This document shows, piece by piece, positions 41,398 through 51,521 of a stretch of 54,227 bases of DNA. The stretch's first letter is position 1. Each line of letters opens with the position of its first letter. The notes under the pieces were generated by a model. It saw only the letters and a program-made list of their open reading frames with translations. It had not been told where the DNA came from and did not search any database. Source of the DNA: an uncultured Ruminococcus sp. GTDB lineage: Bacteria > Bacillota > Clostridia > Oscillospirales > Ruminococcaceae. Where the stretch lies: NCBI GenBank assembly GCA_937926145.1, contig CALANW010000166.1, positions 1-54,227 on the forward strand. The letters are read 5' to 3'. The position numbers were made by a program, and so were the translations under genes.

Positions 41398-43845
41398 TTG
41401 GCTTGTGAGAAATATATTGCCGCTGTCGCGGTGAGCAATACATCGCTGTATTTCGACAGACGGTACAAATATATAGTTCCGACCGAGCTTGAAGAGATCG
41501 TTCGTCCGGGGTGCAGAGTTATTGTTCCTTTCGGGAAAGGCAACCGCAAAAGAATAGGCGTTGTTGTTCGCCTTGACCTTGTGGCAGAACTCTCACCCGA
41601 AGAAAAAATGTCGGATTTCAAGCCGATACGTTCGGTGGTGGATAAAGAACCGCCACTGAATGACGAAATGCTTGAACTTATGATGTGGCTGCGCGAAACA
41701 ACGCTCTGCACATATTTTGAAGCATTTCGCGCGCTTATTCCGATAGGACTTAACGTGGATTATACGGAAAGATACGTTACGGCAGGCGGAGAACTCCCGT
41801 CGGAAGATGTTCTTTCAGATAGTGCAAAAAAAGTTTGGAAGAATTTCTGCGAAGATGTATCAACTATCGAAAATGCCAAAGGCGCGGATATAGCTGAACT
41901 TGTCGATAAAGGTTTTATTGTCGAAAATGATGATATAAAACGTCGCAAGAAGGACGATACTATAAAAATGCTTCGTCTTTCCGAAGAATATCTTGCCGAA
42001 AGCAGCGCATTTAACGTTTCCGAAAAGGGAAGAGCTGTAGTCGAACTTCTTGAAGGCTGCGGCGCGGCTTCGGTAAAGGAAATTTCGTATATCTGCGGAG
42101 TTTCGGCGAGCGTTATCTCAACTTTGAAGAAAAATCACATCGTTGAGGCTTTTGAAAATGAGTATATCAGTGACCCTGTTGTTGATATAACCGAAAAAGT
42201 CAGCGATATCATTCTTTCTGATGAACAGCAAAAAGCGTTCGACGGAATATCTGCTCTTATTGATGAGGGAAAACCCGAGGCGGCGCTTCTTTATGGAGTG
42301 ACGGGCAGCGGAAAGACCTCTGTATTTATAAAGCTTATTCAGTATGTCCTTGACAAAGGACGAAATGTAATAATGCTCATTCCCGAAATTTCGCTCACAC
42401 CTCAGGTCGTGAGAAAATTTCAGGGACTTTTCGGAAACAAAGTTTCCGTTATGCACAGCAATCTTTCGCTGACGCAAAGGCTCGATGAGTTCAAGCGTGT
42501 AAAAGCAGGCAAGGCGCGTATCGTTGTCGGTACACGAAGTGCTGTTTTTGCGCATCTTGATAATATCGGGCTTATAATTATGGACGAAGAGGGAGAACAA
42601 ACCTATAAATCCGAATCTTCACCGCGTTACAATGCAAAAGATATTGCAAAAAAGCGGTGTGTGACGCATAATGCTCTGCTTCTTATGGCTTCTGCCACAC
42701 CGTCGATAGAAAGTTTTTATTACGCTCAAACAGGTAGATATAAGCTTTTTACGATGAAACAGCGTTATTCTCAAAATAAGCTTCCCGATGTTGAGATAAT
42801 CGACCTTGCGACAGAGGGGTTCTATGACAGTTCAGCGATCTTGTCCGAACGGCTCGTTGATGAGCTTTCGATAAATCTTGACAGAGGAGAACAGAGTATT
42901 CTTCTTCTCAACCGAAGAGGTTATCATACTTTTATAAGCTGCTGTGATTGCAAGCAGACCGTTACTTGTCCGAACTGCAGCGTTCCGCTGACTTATCACA
43001 AGGTCAACAATATGCTTGTATGCCATTATTGCGGACATATTGAAAATATGATAACGGTTTGTCCGAACTGCGGCAGGAATCACATAAAGCAGACGGGATT
43101 CGGCACTCAAAAAGTTGAAGACGAAGTCGCAAAGCTTTTTCCGAACGCAAGGCTTTTGCGAATGGACGCTGACACGACATATTCACGAACGGCGTACGAA
43201 AAAAACTTCCGTGCGTTTGAAAACGGCGAGTATGACATCATGCTTGGCACTCAAATGATAGCAAAGGGTCTTGATTTCCCGAATGTTACTCTTGTAGGCG
43301 TTGTTTCGATAGATAAGGCGCTGTTTTCCGGCGATTTCCGAAGCTATGAGCGAACTTTTTCGCTTTTGACTCAGGTAGTAGGACGATGCGGCAGAGGTGA
43401 AAAGCAGGGTCGGGCTTATATCCAGACATTCGTTCCTCAGCATTATGTTATAAACCTCGCGGCAAAGCAGGATTATGAGGAATTCTATCGTCAGGAGATA
43501 GAAATGCGAAAAACGCTGCTCTATCCGCCATTCTGCGATACCTGCCTTATAGAACTTTCGTCTGAAATTGACAGTTGTGCACAAACGGCGTCGTTCTGCT
43601 TTATGCATAAATTAAAGGAAAAGATAGACAAGGAAAATATTCATATACCGCTTGTTGTTCTTGGGCCGTCACGCTGCACATACGAAAAGCTGAACGGCAG
43701 ATATAGATACAGGATAATTATAAAATGCAAAAACAACACAGTTTTCCGAAGTTTTATCGGTGATGTTTACAAAGGCTGTTCAAAGCTTCGCGAATTTGCA
43801 AATGTCAGAGCATATATTGATATAAACGGAGATATAAGCATTTAA
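41398..43845 (+). CDS. priA: Primosomal replication protein N' (PriA helicase)
   Basis: SF2 DNA helicase that restarts stalled replication forks. 815 residues from TTG (MACEKYIAAVAV), 8 nt after GGAGG; an in-frame TTG two codons earlier is too close. An N-terminal 3'-DNA-binding domain and a winged-helix region are followed by Walker A GVTGSGKTS (about 300-308). Walker B reads MDEEGEQTYK instead of DEEHExxYK. The zinc cysteines are in CCDCKQTVTCPNCS, CHYCGH and CPNCGR, followed by GTQMIAKGLDFPNVTLVG and VGRCGRGEKQG. B. subtilis has coaBC between rpoZ and priA; it is absent here. Confidence 0.95.
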   Translation: MACEKYIAAVAVSNTSLYFDRRYKYIVPTELEEIVRPGCRVIVPFGKGNRKRIGVVVRLDLVAELSPEEKMSDFKPIRSVVDKEPPLNDEMLELMMWLRETTLCTYFEAFRALIPIGLNVDYTERYVTAGGELPSEDVLSDSAKKVWKNFCEDVSTIENAKGADIAELVDKGFIVENDDIKRRKKDDTIKMLRLSEEYLAESSAFNVSEKGRAVVELLEGCGAASVKEISYICGVSASVISTLKKNHIVEAFENEYISDPVVDITEKVSDIILSDEQQKAFDGISALIDEGKPEAALLYGVTGSGKTSVFIKLIQYVLDKGRNVIMLIPEISLTPQVVRKFQGLFGNKVSVMHSNLSLTQRLDEFKRVKAGKARIVVGTRSAVFAHLDNIGLIIMDEEGEQTYKSESSPRYNAKDIAKKRCVTHNALLLMASATPSIESFYYAQTGRYKLFTMKQRYSQNKLPDVEIIDLATEGFYDSSAILSERLVDELSINLDRGEQSILLLNRRGYHTFISCCDCKQTVTCPNCSVPLTYHKVNNMLVCHYCGHIENMITVCPNCGRNHIKQTGFGTQKVEDEVAKLFPNARLLRMDADTTYSRTAYEKNFRAFENGEYDIMLGTQMIAKGLDFPNVTLVGVVSIDKALFSGDFRSYERTFSLLTQVVGRCGRGEKQGRAYIQTFVPQHYVINLAAKQDYEEFYRQEIEMRKTLLYPPFCDTCLIELSSEIDSCAQTASFCFMHKLKEKIDKENIHIPLVVLGPSRCTYEKLNGRYRYRIIIKCKNNTVFRSFIGDVYKGCSKLREFANVRAYIDINGDISI

Positions 43846-43909
43846 TATAAAAACACTTTAAGAGAGCTGTGTTTAATAAATGCAGTCTTATAAAATGGAG
43901 GAATATAAA

Positions 43910-44380
43910 ATGGCACTCAGAAACATTGTAAATAAATCGGAGGAAGTTCTTCATAAGAATTGCAGACCCGTTGAAAAATTTGATGAAAAGCTCGGTATTT
44001 TACTTGATGATATGGCAGAAACTATGTACAAGGCAAAGGGTGTAGGACTTGCAGCTCCGCAGGTCGGAATTCTCCGCCGTGCAGTTGTTATTGATGTAGG
44101 CGACGGTCTTGTTGAACTTATCAACCCGGTTATCGTTAAGAAATCGGGTAAGCAGAGAGGTATTGAAGGCTGTCTTTCATGTCCAGATCAGTGGGGATAT
44201 GTTGTTCGTCCAATGAATGTTACTGTAAAGGCGCAAGACCGTACAGGCAAAGAGATTGAGATAAAGGCGAAGGAGTTCTTCGCGAGAGCTATTTGTCATG
44301 AGCTTGACCACCTTGACGGACATCTTTTCATTGAAAAGGTAGATGAATTCGTTGACCCTAAGGATCTTGAGGATGCATAA
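43910..44380 (+). CDS. def: Peptide deformylase
   Basis: Removes the formyl group from nascent N-terminal methionine. 156 residues from the ATG of MALRNIVNKSEEVLHKN, 8 nt after GGAGG; an upstream in-frame ATG lacks a ribosome site. Motif 1 GVGLAAPQVG, motif 2 EGCLSCP with the metal Cys, and motif 3 CHELDHLDG with HExxH and the catalytic Glu are intact. This is the type 1 form. It is followed 18 bp later by fmt, its pathway partner. Confidence 0.96.
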   Translation: MALRNIVNKSEEVLHKNCRPVEKFDEKLGILLDDMAETMYKAKGVGLAAPQVGILRRAVVIDVGDGLVELINPVIVKKSGKQRGIEGCLSCPDQWGYVVRPMNVTVKAQDRTGKEIEIKAKEFFARAICHELDHLDGHLFIEKVDEFVDPKDLEDA

Positions 44381-44398
44381 TCAAAAGGAGAACGCTCA

Positions 44399-45337
44399 AT
44401 GAATATAGTTTTTATGGGAACACCCGATTTCGCTGTTCCTTGTCTTAAAGCGCTTGTTGAGAGCGGTGAGACTGTTTCTGCTGTATTTACACAGCCTGAT
44501 AAGCCAAAGGGCAGGGGAATGAAACTTCTTCCGCCGCCTGTAAAGGAAACAGCCTTGTCATATGGGATCTCCGTTTATCAGCCAACAAGTTTGAAAAAAG
44601 GCGAAGATGCAGAGCTGGCTCTCAAAGTTCTGAGAGATATTGCTCCTGACCTTATTGTAGTTGTTGCTTACGGAAAAATTCTCCCGAAAGAGATACTTGA
44701 TCTTCCAAAGCATTTTTGCGTGAATGTTCATGCTTCGCTTCTTCCGAAGTACCGCGGTGCTGCTCCTATTCAGAGAGTTGTTCTTGACGGTGAAAAGGAA
44801 ACGGGCGTTACAACAATGCTTATGGCAGAGGGACTTGACACGGGAGATATGCTTCTTTCCGCAAAAACAGAGATAGGTGCGAATGAAACGGCTTCCGAAC
44901 TTCACGACAGACTTTCCGAAATGGGTGCAAAGCTTCTTCTTGATACAGTTAAAGCTGTAAAGGATAACAGCATTACACCCATACCGCAGGATGATTCGCT
45001 TTCAAACTATGCAGCAATGATAACCAAGGATATGTGTCCTATCGATTTCACACGCCCTGCTGCCGAAATTCACAGACAGATATGCGGACTTTCGTCTTCG
45101 CCGTGTGCAAAAGCTATGTACAACGGTAAGTTTTTGAAGATATACAAGTCAGAGATGACGGGCGAAACTTCTGATGCTGCTCCGGGAACTATTGTAAATG
45201 AAAAGAACTTTACAGTTGTCTGCGGCGATGAAAATACAGTTACTTTCCTTGAAATCCAGGCGGAGGGTGGCAAGCGTATGATAACCGCTGATTATCTCCG
45301 AGGAAAGCCTGTTTCAAAGGGAGAAGTTCTTTCTTAA
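44399..45337 (+). CDS. fmt: Methionyl-tRNA formyltransferase
   Basis: Formylates initiator Met-tRNA using 10-formyl-THF. 312 residues. The start VFMGTPDFAVPCLKAL, FTQPDKPKGRGMKL, the catalytic NVHASLLPKYRGAAPIQ (Asn-His) and the Asp in AEGLDTGDM are present. A C-terminal OB-like tRNA-binding domain follows from about residue 205. AAAGGAGAA precedes the ATG. Gene pair def-fmt is the classical order. Confidence 0.96.
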   Translation: MNIVFMGTPDFAVPCLKALVESGETVSAVFTQPDKPKGRGMKLLPPPVKETALSYGISVYQPTSLKKGEDAELALKVLRDIAPDLIVVVAYGKILPKEILDLPKHFCVNVHASLLPKYRGAAPIQRVVLDGEKETGVTTMLMAEGLDTGDMLLSAKTEIGANETASELHDRLSEMGAKLLLDTVKAVKDNSITPIPQDDSLSNYAAMITKDMCPIDFTRPAAEIHRQICGLSSSPCAKAMYNGKFLKIYKSEMTGETSDAAPGTIVNEKNFTVVCGDENTVTFLEIQAEGGKRMITADYLRGKPVSKGEVLS

Positions 45338-45376
45338 GTTCAGCATATCGTTTTTATCTGAAAGGAGAAATGCTAA

Positions 45377-46063
45377 ATGCTTTATGATCCTACCTATATT
45401 CTGGTAATTCCTGCGCTGATTTTTGCGCTTGTCGCACAGTGTATGGTAAAATCAACATTCAGCAAATACAGCCAGATACGCAACAGACGCGGCGTTACAG
45501 CTGCCGAGGTTGCGCGAAAGATACTTGATGAAAACGGATTGTTTGATGTTCGTATCGAACGCGTCAGCGGAGATCTTACTGACCATTATGACCCGAGAAC
45601 AAATGTAGTGCGGCTTTCCGATTCTGTATATAACAGCACATCGGTTGCGGCTGTCGGCGTTGCGGCCCACGAAACCGGTCACGCTATACAACATTCGGTT
45701 GGATATGCGCCTATAAAAATAAGAAATGCGATTCTTCCGGTGGCTCAGATAGGTTCGCAGGCAGCGATGCCGCTTGTACTGATCGGACTTATTTTCAGCC
45801 GTTCACTTGGCTTCCTTATTGATATAGGCATTATCGTTTATGTTGCTGTTGTACTTTTCCAACTTGTGACACTTCCTGTTGAGTTCAATGCAAGCGGAAG
45901 AGCATTGCGCATACTTGAGGGAAGTTATATACTTGAAAGCGACGAGAACAAAATGGCTAAGAAAGTCCTTACGGCTGCTGCAATGACTTATGTTGCTGCA
46001 CTTTTCTCGGCATTGACTACACTTTTGCGTTTAGTGCTTATCTCAAACAACAGAAGACGCTGA
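45377..46063 (+). CDS. YugP-type membrane zinc metallopeptidase
   Basis: 228 residues. An N-terminal membrane segment (about 8-24) precedes the zinc motif HETGH (98-102) within VAAHETGHAIQHSVGYAPIKIRN, and two or three hydrophobic helices follow (LPVAQIGSQAAMPLVLIG, FLIDIGIIVYVAVVLFQLV). LPVEFNASGRAL supplies the downstream acidic ligand region. This is the neutral zinc metallopeptidase family represented by B. subtilis YugP, of unknown substrate. It is inserted between fmt and rsmB, which are neighbours in B. subtilis. Confidence 0.88.
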   Translation: MLYDPTYILVIPALIFALVAQCMVKSTFSKYSQIRNRRGVTAAEVARKILDENGLFDVRIERVSGDLTDHYDPRTNVVRLSDSVYNSTSVAAVGVAAHETGHAIQHSVGYAPIKIRNAILPVAQIGSQAAMPLVLIGLIFSRSLGFLIDIGIIVYVAVVLFQLVTLPVEFNASGRALRILEGSYILESDENKMAKKVLTAAAMTYVAALFSALTTLLRLVLISNNRRR

Positions 46064-46088
46064 AATATATAAAGGAGAAAAAGCTGAT

Positions 46089-47402
46089 ATGAAGTCTGCA
46101 AGAATGATCGTTTGCGAATTGCTTGAAAAGCTTGAAAAAAGTGCATATTCAAACCTCGCGCTCGACGGAGTTTTGCAGAGTGCTGATGTTTCAGCGAGGG
46201 ATAAAGCTTTTATCTCGCGTCTTTTCTATGGTGTTATTGAACGAAAAGCAACGCTTGACTATATAATTTCGCTTTATAGTTCAAAGCCGCTCCAAAAACT
46301 TGATACAGTGATACTTGAAACGCTCCGTATGGGAATCTACCAGCTTTTGTATATGGATTCCGTTCCCGACAACGCGGCAGTGAACGAGTCAGTCGAACTG
46401 GTAAAACAGCTTGGGAAAAAGAGTGCAGCGCCGTTTGTAAATGCTGTGCTTCGCAGTTTTATCAGAGATGATAAAAAGTTTGTATTGCCAAAGGATAGAC
46501 TGCAAAAATTCTGTGTGGAATATTCCTGCTCGGCTGATTTGGCGAAAAGGCTTATAGATCAGTACGGCGAAGATAAGGCTTCGAAATTCTTGAAGCGATC
46601 ACTTGAACCGCACAAGCTTTATCTTCGTGTAAACAACACTAAAACCGATTGTGATTCTCTGATAACGGATTTTTCCAAGAATGGTGTTTCAGTGAAAAAA
46701 TGTATGCTTCTTGATAACTGTCTTGAAGCAGAGCCTTTCGGCTCAGTCGAGAATAACGAACTTTTCAAAAAAGGTTATTATCATGTTCAGGATCTTTCAT
46801 CGCAGCTTTGCTGTGCGGCGCTTGAACCGAAAAAAGGTGAGAAGGTACTTGATATATGTTCCGCACCCGGTGGAAAGGCATTTACCATTACAGAGATGGC
46901 AGACGATGAATGTGAACTTTATGCCTGTGAACTTCACGATAAAAGAGTTAAACTCATAAAAAACGGTGCAGAACGGCTTGGGCTGAAAAGCATAAAGGCT
47001 TTACAGAATGATGCCAAAGTTTATAACGAAAGTTTTCCGAAATTTGATAAAATACTCTGTGATGTGCCTTGTTCCGGAACGGGAGTTATACGTTCAAAAC
47101 CTGAAATAAAGTATGCAGGCTTAAAAAAGTTTGAGGGGCTGCCGAAGATACAGTATGATATACTGAGCACGGCTGCGAAATACCTTAAAGTCGGCGGCGA
47201 GCTTGTTTACTCGACCTGCACAGTGCTTAAAGAAGAAAATGAGCTTGTAATTGATAAATTTTTGAAAGAGAACAAAGATTTTGCAGGAGTTTCGTTCCTT
47301 ACGGATATCGGCGCTCCTTTCGGAGAATACAAAGTTTCGATAATTGCCGAAAGCTTTGATTGCGAGGGCTTTTTTATAAGCAAAATACGCAGGATAAACT
47401 GA
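46089..47402 (+). CDS. rsmB: 16S rRNA (cytosine-967-C5)-methyltransferase
   Basis: Methylates C967 of 16S rRNA using SAM. 437 residues. The N-terminal NusB-like RNA-binding domain (about 1-140) is followed by a Rossmann domain with DICSAPGGKAFTI (motif I), the base-flipping/catalytic cysteines in DVPCSGTGVIRSKPE and VYSTCTVLKEEN, and the conserved KFDKILCDVPC. AAAGGAG lies upstream of the ATG. Position before rlmN matches B. subtilis yloM-yloN. Confidence 0.95.
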   Translation: MKSARMIVCELLEKLEKSAYSNLALDGVLQSADVSARDKAFISRLFYGVIERKATLDYIISLYSSKPLQKLDTVILETLRMGIYQLLYMDSVPDNAAVNESVELVKQLGKKSAAPFVNAVLRSFIRDDKKFVLPKDRLQKFCVEYSCSADLAKRLIDQYGEDKASKFLKRSLEPHKLYLRVNNTKTDCDSLITDFSKNGVSVKKCMLLDNCLEAEPFGSVENNELFKKGYYHVQDLSSQLCCAALEPKKGEKVLDICSAPGGKAFTITEMADDECELYACELHDKRVKLIKNGAERLGLKSIKALQNDAKVYNESFPKFDKILCDVPCSGTGVIRSKPEIKYAGLKKFEGLPKIQYDILSTAAKYLKVGGELVYSTCTVLKEENELVIDKFLKENKDFAGVSFLTDIGAPFGEYKVSIIAESFDCEGFFISKIRRIN

Positions 47403-47427
47403 AATATTTACCTATGAGGTGACATTT

Positions 47428-48453
47428 TTGAAAAAAGATATACTTTCTTATTCGCTCGAAGAGCTTGAAGTTGCACTCGCAGAAATAGGCGAGAAAAAAT
47501 TCCGTGCAAAACAAATATATGAGTGGCTTCATGTACAAAGAGTGTCGGAATTTGACAAGATGAGTAATATTTCATTGTCATTGCGCACAAAACTTGATGA
47601 AGAATTTTATATAAATAGTATAAATATAGTAAAAAAGCTTGAATCTCATATAGATAATACTGTAAAATATCTATATGAGCTTTCGGACGGCAACCACGTT
47701 GAGTGTGTTATGATGGAGTACAAGCACGGAAACAGCCTTTGCATTTCGACACAGGTCGGCTGCAAAATGGGCTGCCGTTTCTGCGCTTCGACCATTGCAG
47801 GCTTCAAACGAAATCTTCTTCCGTCGGAAATGCTTCTGCAGATATATACAGCCGAAAAGGAAAGCGGCAAGCACGTTGACAGTCTTGTGCTTATGGGCAT
47901 CGGCGAACCGCTCGATAACTTCGACAATGTTGTAAAGTTTTTACAGCTTCTCTCTTATGAAACGGGCAAGAATATGAGCCTGCGTCACGTTTCGCTTTCG
48001 ACCTGCGGACTTGTGAATAGGATATATGACCTTGCGGAGTATAAATTCGGACTGACGCTTTCTATCTCACTCCATGCGGTAACAGATAAAAAGCGCAGCG
48101 AGATAATGCCCGTAAATAACCGTTTCTGCATCAGCGAGCTTTTGCAGGCTTGCCGTGATTATATTGATAAGACCGGCAGAAGAATTAGCTTTGAATATTC
48201 CGTTATCCACGGTGTCAATGATTCGCCCGAAGATGCGGCAGGGCTTATAAAGCTGCTCAAAAATATGAACTGTCACGTTAATCTTATCCCCGTAAACGAG
48301 ATAAAGGAGCGCGACTTCAAGGCAGACAGAAAATCACTTGAAAAATTTGAGGAAATGCTCATAAAGGGCGGACTTAATGCCACAACAAGGCGCACTCTCG
48401 GTGCTGATATAAACGCCGCCTGCGGACAGCTCAGGCGTGAATATGAGATCTGA
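47428..48453 (+). CDS. rlmN: Dual-specificity RNA methyltransferase RlmN
   Basis: Radical-SAM enzyme methylating C2 of A2503 in 23S rRNA and A37 of some tRNAs. 341 residues from TTG (MKKDILSYSLEELE), 6 nt after GAGGTG; the GTG three codons earlier overlaps that site. The radical SAM cluster motif is CKMGCRFC (C112, C116, C119), then VLMGIGEPLDNFDNV and SLSTCG. The acceptor cysteine lies in the C-terminal NAACGQLRR. It is followed by prpC 30 bp later. Confidence 0.95.
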   Translation: MKKDILSYSLEELEVALAEIGEKKFRAKQIYEWLHVQRVSEFDKMSNISLSLRTKLDEEFYINSINIVKKLESHIDNTVKYLYELSDGNHVECVMMEYKHGNSLCISTQVGCKMGCRFCASTIAGFKRNLLPSEMLLQIYTAEKESGKHVDSLVLMGIGEPLDNFDNVVKFLQLLSYETGKNMSLRHVSLSTCGLVNRIYDLAEYKFGLTLSISLHAVTDKKRSEIMPVNNRFCISELLQACRDYIDKTGRRISFEYSVIHGVNDSPEDAAGLIKLLKNMNCHVNLIPVNEIKERDFKADRKSLEKFEEMLIKGGLNATTRRTLGADINAACGQLRREYEI

Positions 48454-48483
48454 TATACCATAGAAAGGACGGTGAATACTGCG

Positions 48484-49206
48484 ATGTATGCTTTTTCCGA
48501 TACAAATATTGGTTTGACTCGAAAAGAAAACCAGGACAGAGTTCGTACAGGAGTTCTTGCAGATGATGCAGTGTTTGCTGTTATCTGTGACGGTATGGGC
48601 GGAGAAAATGCAGGAAGTGAAGCGAGCGAACGCGCTATTCAAGTCATTTACGACCGCATCACAAAGGTTTTTCGCCGCGATTATGACGATAATTCGATAA
48701 AAAATCTTCTTATTTCCGCAGTGACGACCGCCAATGCTGTTGTTTATGATGTTGCGTGGTCGGACGAAAATATGTCGGGTATGGGAACTACCTGCGTTAT
48801 TGCGCTTAAAGTCGGCAGCAAAGTTCATATCGTCAATGTCGGAGATTCACGCGCTTACCGCATTGGTGAGAAGATAGACCTTATCACCAAGGATCACACT
48901 GTTGTTATGCGTATGTATGAAAACGGCGAGATCTCTTATGAAGATATGAAAACCCACCCACAGAAAAACTACATAACCAAGGCTGTCGGCGTTAAGGATA
49001 TGATCTCACCCGATTATTTTGTTCTTGATGCAGACGAAAATACTGCGGTGCTGCTATGTTCGGACGGACTTACTAACAACTGCAGTGAGGATGATATGTT
49101 CAGGATAACCTCTTCGGCTTCACCCGAGGACATTCCGTCAGAACTTATAAAAATTGCGCTTGAAAACGGCGGCAATGATAATATATCGGTTGCCGTCATA
49201 AAATAA
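48484..49206 (+). CDS. prpC: PP2C-family serine/threonine phosphatase (Stp/PrpC)
   Basis: Mn-dependent protein phosphatase that reverses PrkC phosphorylation. 240 residues from the ATG of MYAFSDTNIGLTRKENQDRV. The ATG is 14 nt from GAAAGGA, and a GTG four codons earlier is only 2 nt from it, so the start is not certain. Metal-binding motifs: NQDR, VICDGMGGENAG, VNVGDSRAYRIG, LLCSDGLTNN and NDNISVAVIK are all in order. Gene pair prpC-prkC is nearly universal in Firmicutes. Confidence 0.95.
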   Translation: MYAFSDTNIGLTRKENQDRVRTGVLADDAVFAVICDGMGGENAGSEASERAIQVIYDRITKVFRRDYDDNSIKNLLISAVTTANAVVYDVAWSDENMSGMGTTCVIALKVGSKVHIVNVGDSRAYRIGEKIDLITKDHTVVMRMYENGEISYEDMKTHPQKNYITKAVGVKDMISPDYFVLDADENTAVLLCSDGLTNNCSEDDMFRITSSASPEDIPSELIKIALENGGNDNISVAVIK

Positions 49207-49285
49207 ATAATGGTTTCTGCACAAAGTTTATCGGAAACCGACTTTTCATTGAATTAAGGACGATTTTTTTACAGGAGTGAAGTTA

Positions 49286-51517
49286 ATGGATAAAAACATA
49301 GGCAAGAAGATCGACGGCCGCTATGAGATCACCGAACTTATCGGCGTAGGCGGCATGGCTGATGTTTACAAGGCCAATGATCTTCTCGAAAACAGAGTTG
49401 TTGCGGTAAAGATCCTCAAAAACGAATTTGCGGACAATGAGGATTTCGTGCGGCGTTTTCGCAACGAATCCAAGGCAATTGCTGTTTTGTCACACCCTAA
49501 TATCGTGAAGGTATTCGATGTTGGCTTCTCCGATAAGCTTCAGTTTATCGTTATGGAGTATATCGATGGCATTACACTCAAAGAATTTATGGAGCAGCAG
49601 GGTGTGCTCAAATGGAAGGACACCGTTCATTTCATAATTCAGATACTTAAAGCGCTCCAGCATGCTCACGACAGAGGAATTGTACACCGTGACATCAAGC
49701 CGCAGAATATTATGCTTTTCCCTGACGGTCAGATAAAGGTCATGGATTTCGGCATTGCGCGCTTTGCCCGTGAAGAGGGAAAGACGATCTCCGACAAGGC
49801 TATCGGCTCTGTTCATTATATAAGCCCCGAGCAGGCAAGAGGAGATATCACCGATGAAAAGAGCGATATCTATTCTGTTGGTGTAATGATGTATGAGATG
49901 CTCACGGGTGTAAAGCCTTTTGATGCGGATAATCCTGTGACCGTTGCGCTTATGCACATGCAGAACGAACCCAGGATGCCGCGTGAGATCAACGATTCTA
50001 TTCCCGAGGGACTTGAAGAGATCGTTGTCCGTGCAATGCAGAAAGAACCGTCAAAGCGCTATCAGTCCGCTTCCGAAATGATAAAGGATATCGAAGAATT
50101 CAAGAAAAATCCGAGCATTGTTTTTGAATATAAATATCTTTCCGAAAAGACACAGTATTATAATGCAAATGCTGTTTCAAGAGCCGCTGCCGCTTATGAA
50201 GCTGCAGGAAACGAAAAGGCTTCAAAGCCCGCTCACGATAAGGCAGGGGAACATGCTGCCGCAAAGACAAAAACAAAGGTAAAGACCAAGTCCACAAAGG
50301 ACGATTACGACGAAGATTATGATGATTACGATGATTACGAGGACGATGAAAAGGTTTCAAAATCCTCTTATCTCGTTGTTATTCTCACAGCAATCGCCGC
50401 AGGTATTCTTATAATCGTTGTTGCATTTACAGCGCTTGCTATCATCAAAACTATCAACAATGGCAAAGATGCGGAAGTCGGAAAGATGCCTAACATCGTC
50501 GGCTACAGCTTCCAGGAGGTCAAGACATACTGGGCAAGCAGCTTTAAGGATATAACGATCGAATCGCAGGAATACTCTTCCAAATATCCTGAGGGCGCTA
50601 TCATCTCGCAGACACCTGCCGAGGGACGTGATTATCTTGTCGGTCAGGTCGAGGTAAAGGTTGTTGTCAGCAAGGGGCCGAGAATGGTTTCGATACCAAA
50701 TGTTTACGGTCTTGACTCCGCAACGGCACAGAATATGCTTGCAAATAATGAGGGCTTCAACGTTATAATTATGAGCGTATGCGATGATGAAGTCGATAAG
50801 GACTATGTAATTATGACCGACCCTGCACGAAATGAGCAGGCTGAATACGGCTCGACTGTTTACCTCTATGTAAGCCGCGGACCGGAGGAGCAGGACGTTA
50901 TCGTTCCCAATGTTGTGGGTCAGGATCTTGACAAGGCAAAGGAACTTCTCAAGGATAAATTCACTGTTCAGGTCATGACAGCCGATTCGGCAGAGCCTGA
51001 AAACAGAGTTATCGAGCAGTCAATACCTGCCGTTGGCGAAGATGGGTCAGCGAACATTGTTCCGATAAAGTCAACTATTATTCTTACGGTAAGTACAGGT
51101 GTTGTTCCCGAAGAAGAAGCGGTTATCACATTTAAGATACCGAGCAATATCGACAGCGGTTCGGTAACATTCAACTGCTATTACAACGGAAAGATAATCG
51201 GAACGGAACAGATTGACAATATCGCTTATGCGAAGACTGTTTCTATCACGGTAAAGGGCAGTGGTCTTGAAACCATTATCCTTGAAGCGATAAACAACGG
51301 AACAAATGAAAATGCAACGATCGGCGAATACGAGATCGATTTTGATGAAAATACTGTAACCGAAACAAACTTTGAAAAGGAGCTTCTCCGAGATCTGTTT
51401 GCGGAAACGCAGACTGAAACAGAGCCCGATTACAATGATGATGTTTCGGATGGCAATAATGATTACGTTGATCTTAACGATGAAGATTTCTGGAACAATC
51501 TTCTGAACGGATATTAA
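49286..51517 (+). CDS. prkC: Ser/Thr protein kinase with PASTA domains
   Basis: Membrane kinase that senses muropeptides or lipid II and controls cell-wall metabolism, dormancy and spore germination in relatives. 743 residues from the ATG of MDKNIGKKIDGRYEI. The kinase domain covers about 10-270 (GVGGMADVYK loop, Lys42 in VAVKIL, HRD with Asp136, DFG with Asp154). An acidic, repetitive juxtamembrane stretch (KDDYDEDYDDYDDYEDD) leads to one TM helix (about 362-388). Three extracellular PASTA repeats start at MPNIVGYSF, SIPNVYGLD and IVPNVVGQD. A C-terminal beta domain with an acidic end follows. 80 bp after prpC; rsgA follows 4 bp later. Confidence 0.96.
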   Translation: MDKNIGKKIDGRYEITELIGVGGMADVYKANDLLENRVVAVKILKNEFADNEDFVRRFRNESKAIAVLSHPNIVKVFDVGFSDKLQFIVMEYIDGITLKEFMEQQGVLKWKDTVHFIIQILKALQHAHDRGIVHRDIKPQNIMLFPDGQIKVMDFGIARFAREEGKTISDKAIGSVHYISPEQARGDITDEKSDIYSVGVMMYEMLTGVKPFDADNPVTVALMHMQNEPRMPREINDSIPEGLEEIVVRAMQKEPSKRYQSASEMIKDIEEFKKNPSIVFEYKYLSEKTQYYNANAVSRAAAAYEAAGNEKASKPAHDKAGEHAAAKTKTKVKTKSTKDDYDEDYDDYDDYEDDEKVSKSSYLVVILTAIAAGILIIVVAFTALAIIKTINNGKDAEVGKMPNIVGYSFQEVKTYWASSFKDITIESQEYSSKYPEGAIISQTPAEGRDYLVGQVEVKVVVSKGPRMVSIPNVYGLDSATAQNMLANNEGFNVIIMSVCDDEVDKDYVIMTDPARNEQAEYGSTVYLYVSRGPEEQDVIVPNVVGQDLDKAKELLKDKFTVQVMTADSAEPENRVIEQSIPAVGEDGSANIVPIKSTIILTVSTGVVPEEEAVITFKIPSNIDSGSVTFNCYYNGKIIGTEQIDNIAYAKTVSITVKGSGLETIILEAINNGTNENATIGEYEIDFDENTVTETNFEKELLRDLFAETQTETEPDYNDDVSDGNNDYVDLNDEDFWNNLLNGY

Positions 51518-51521
51518 TATT

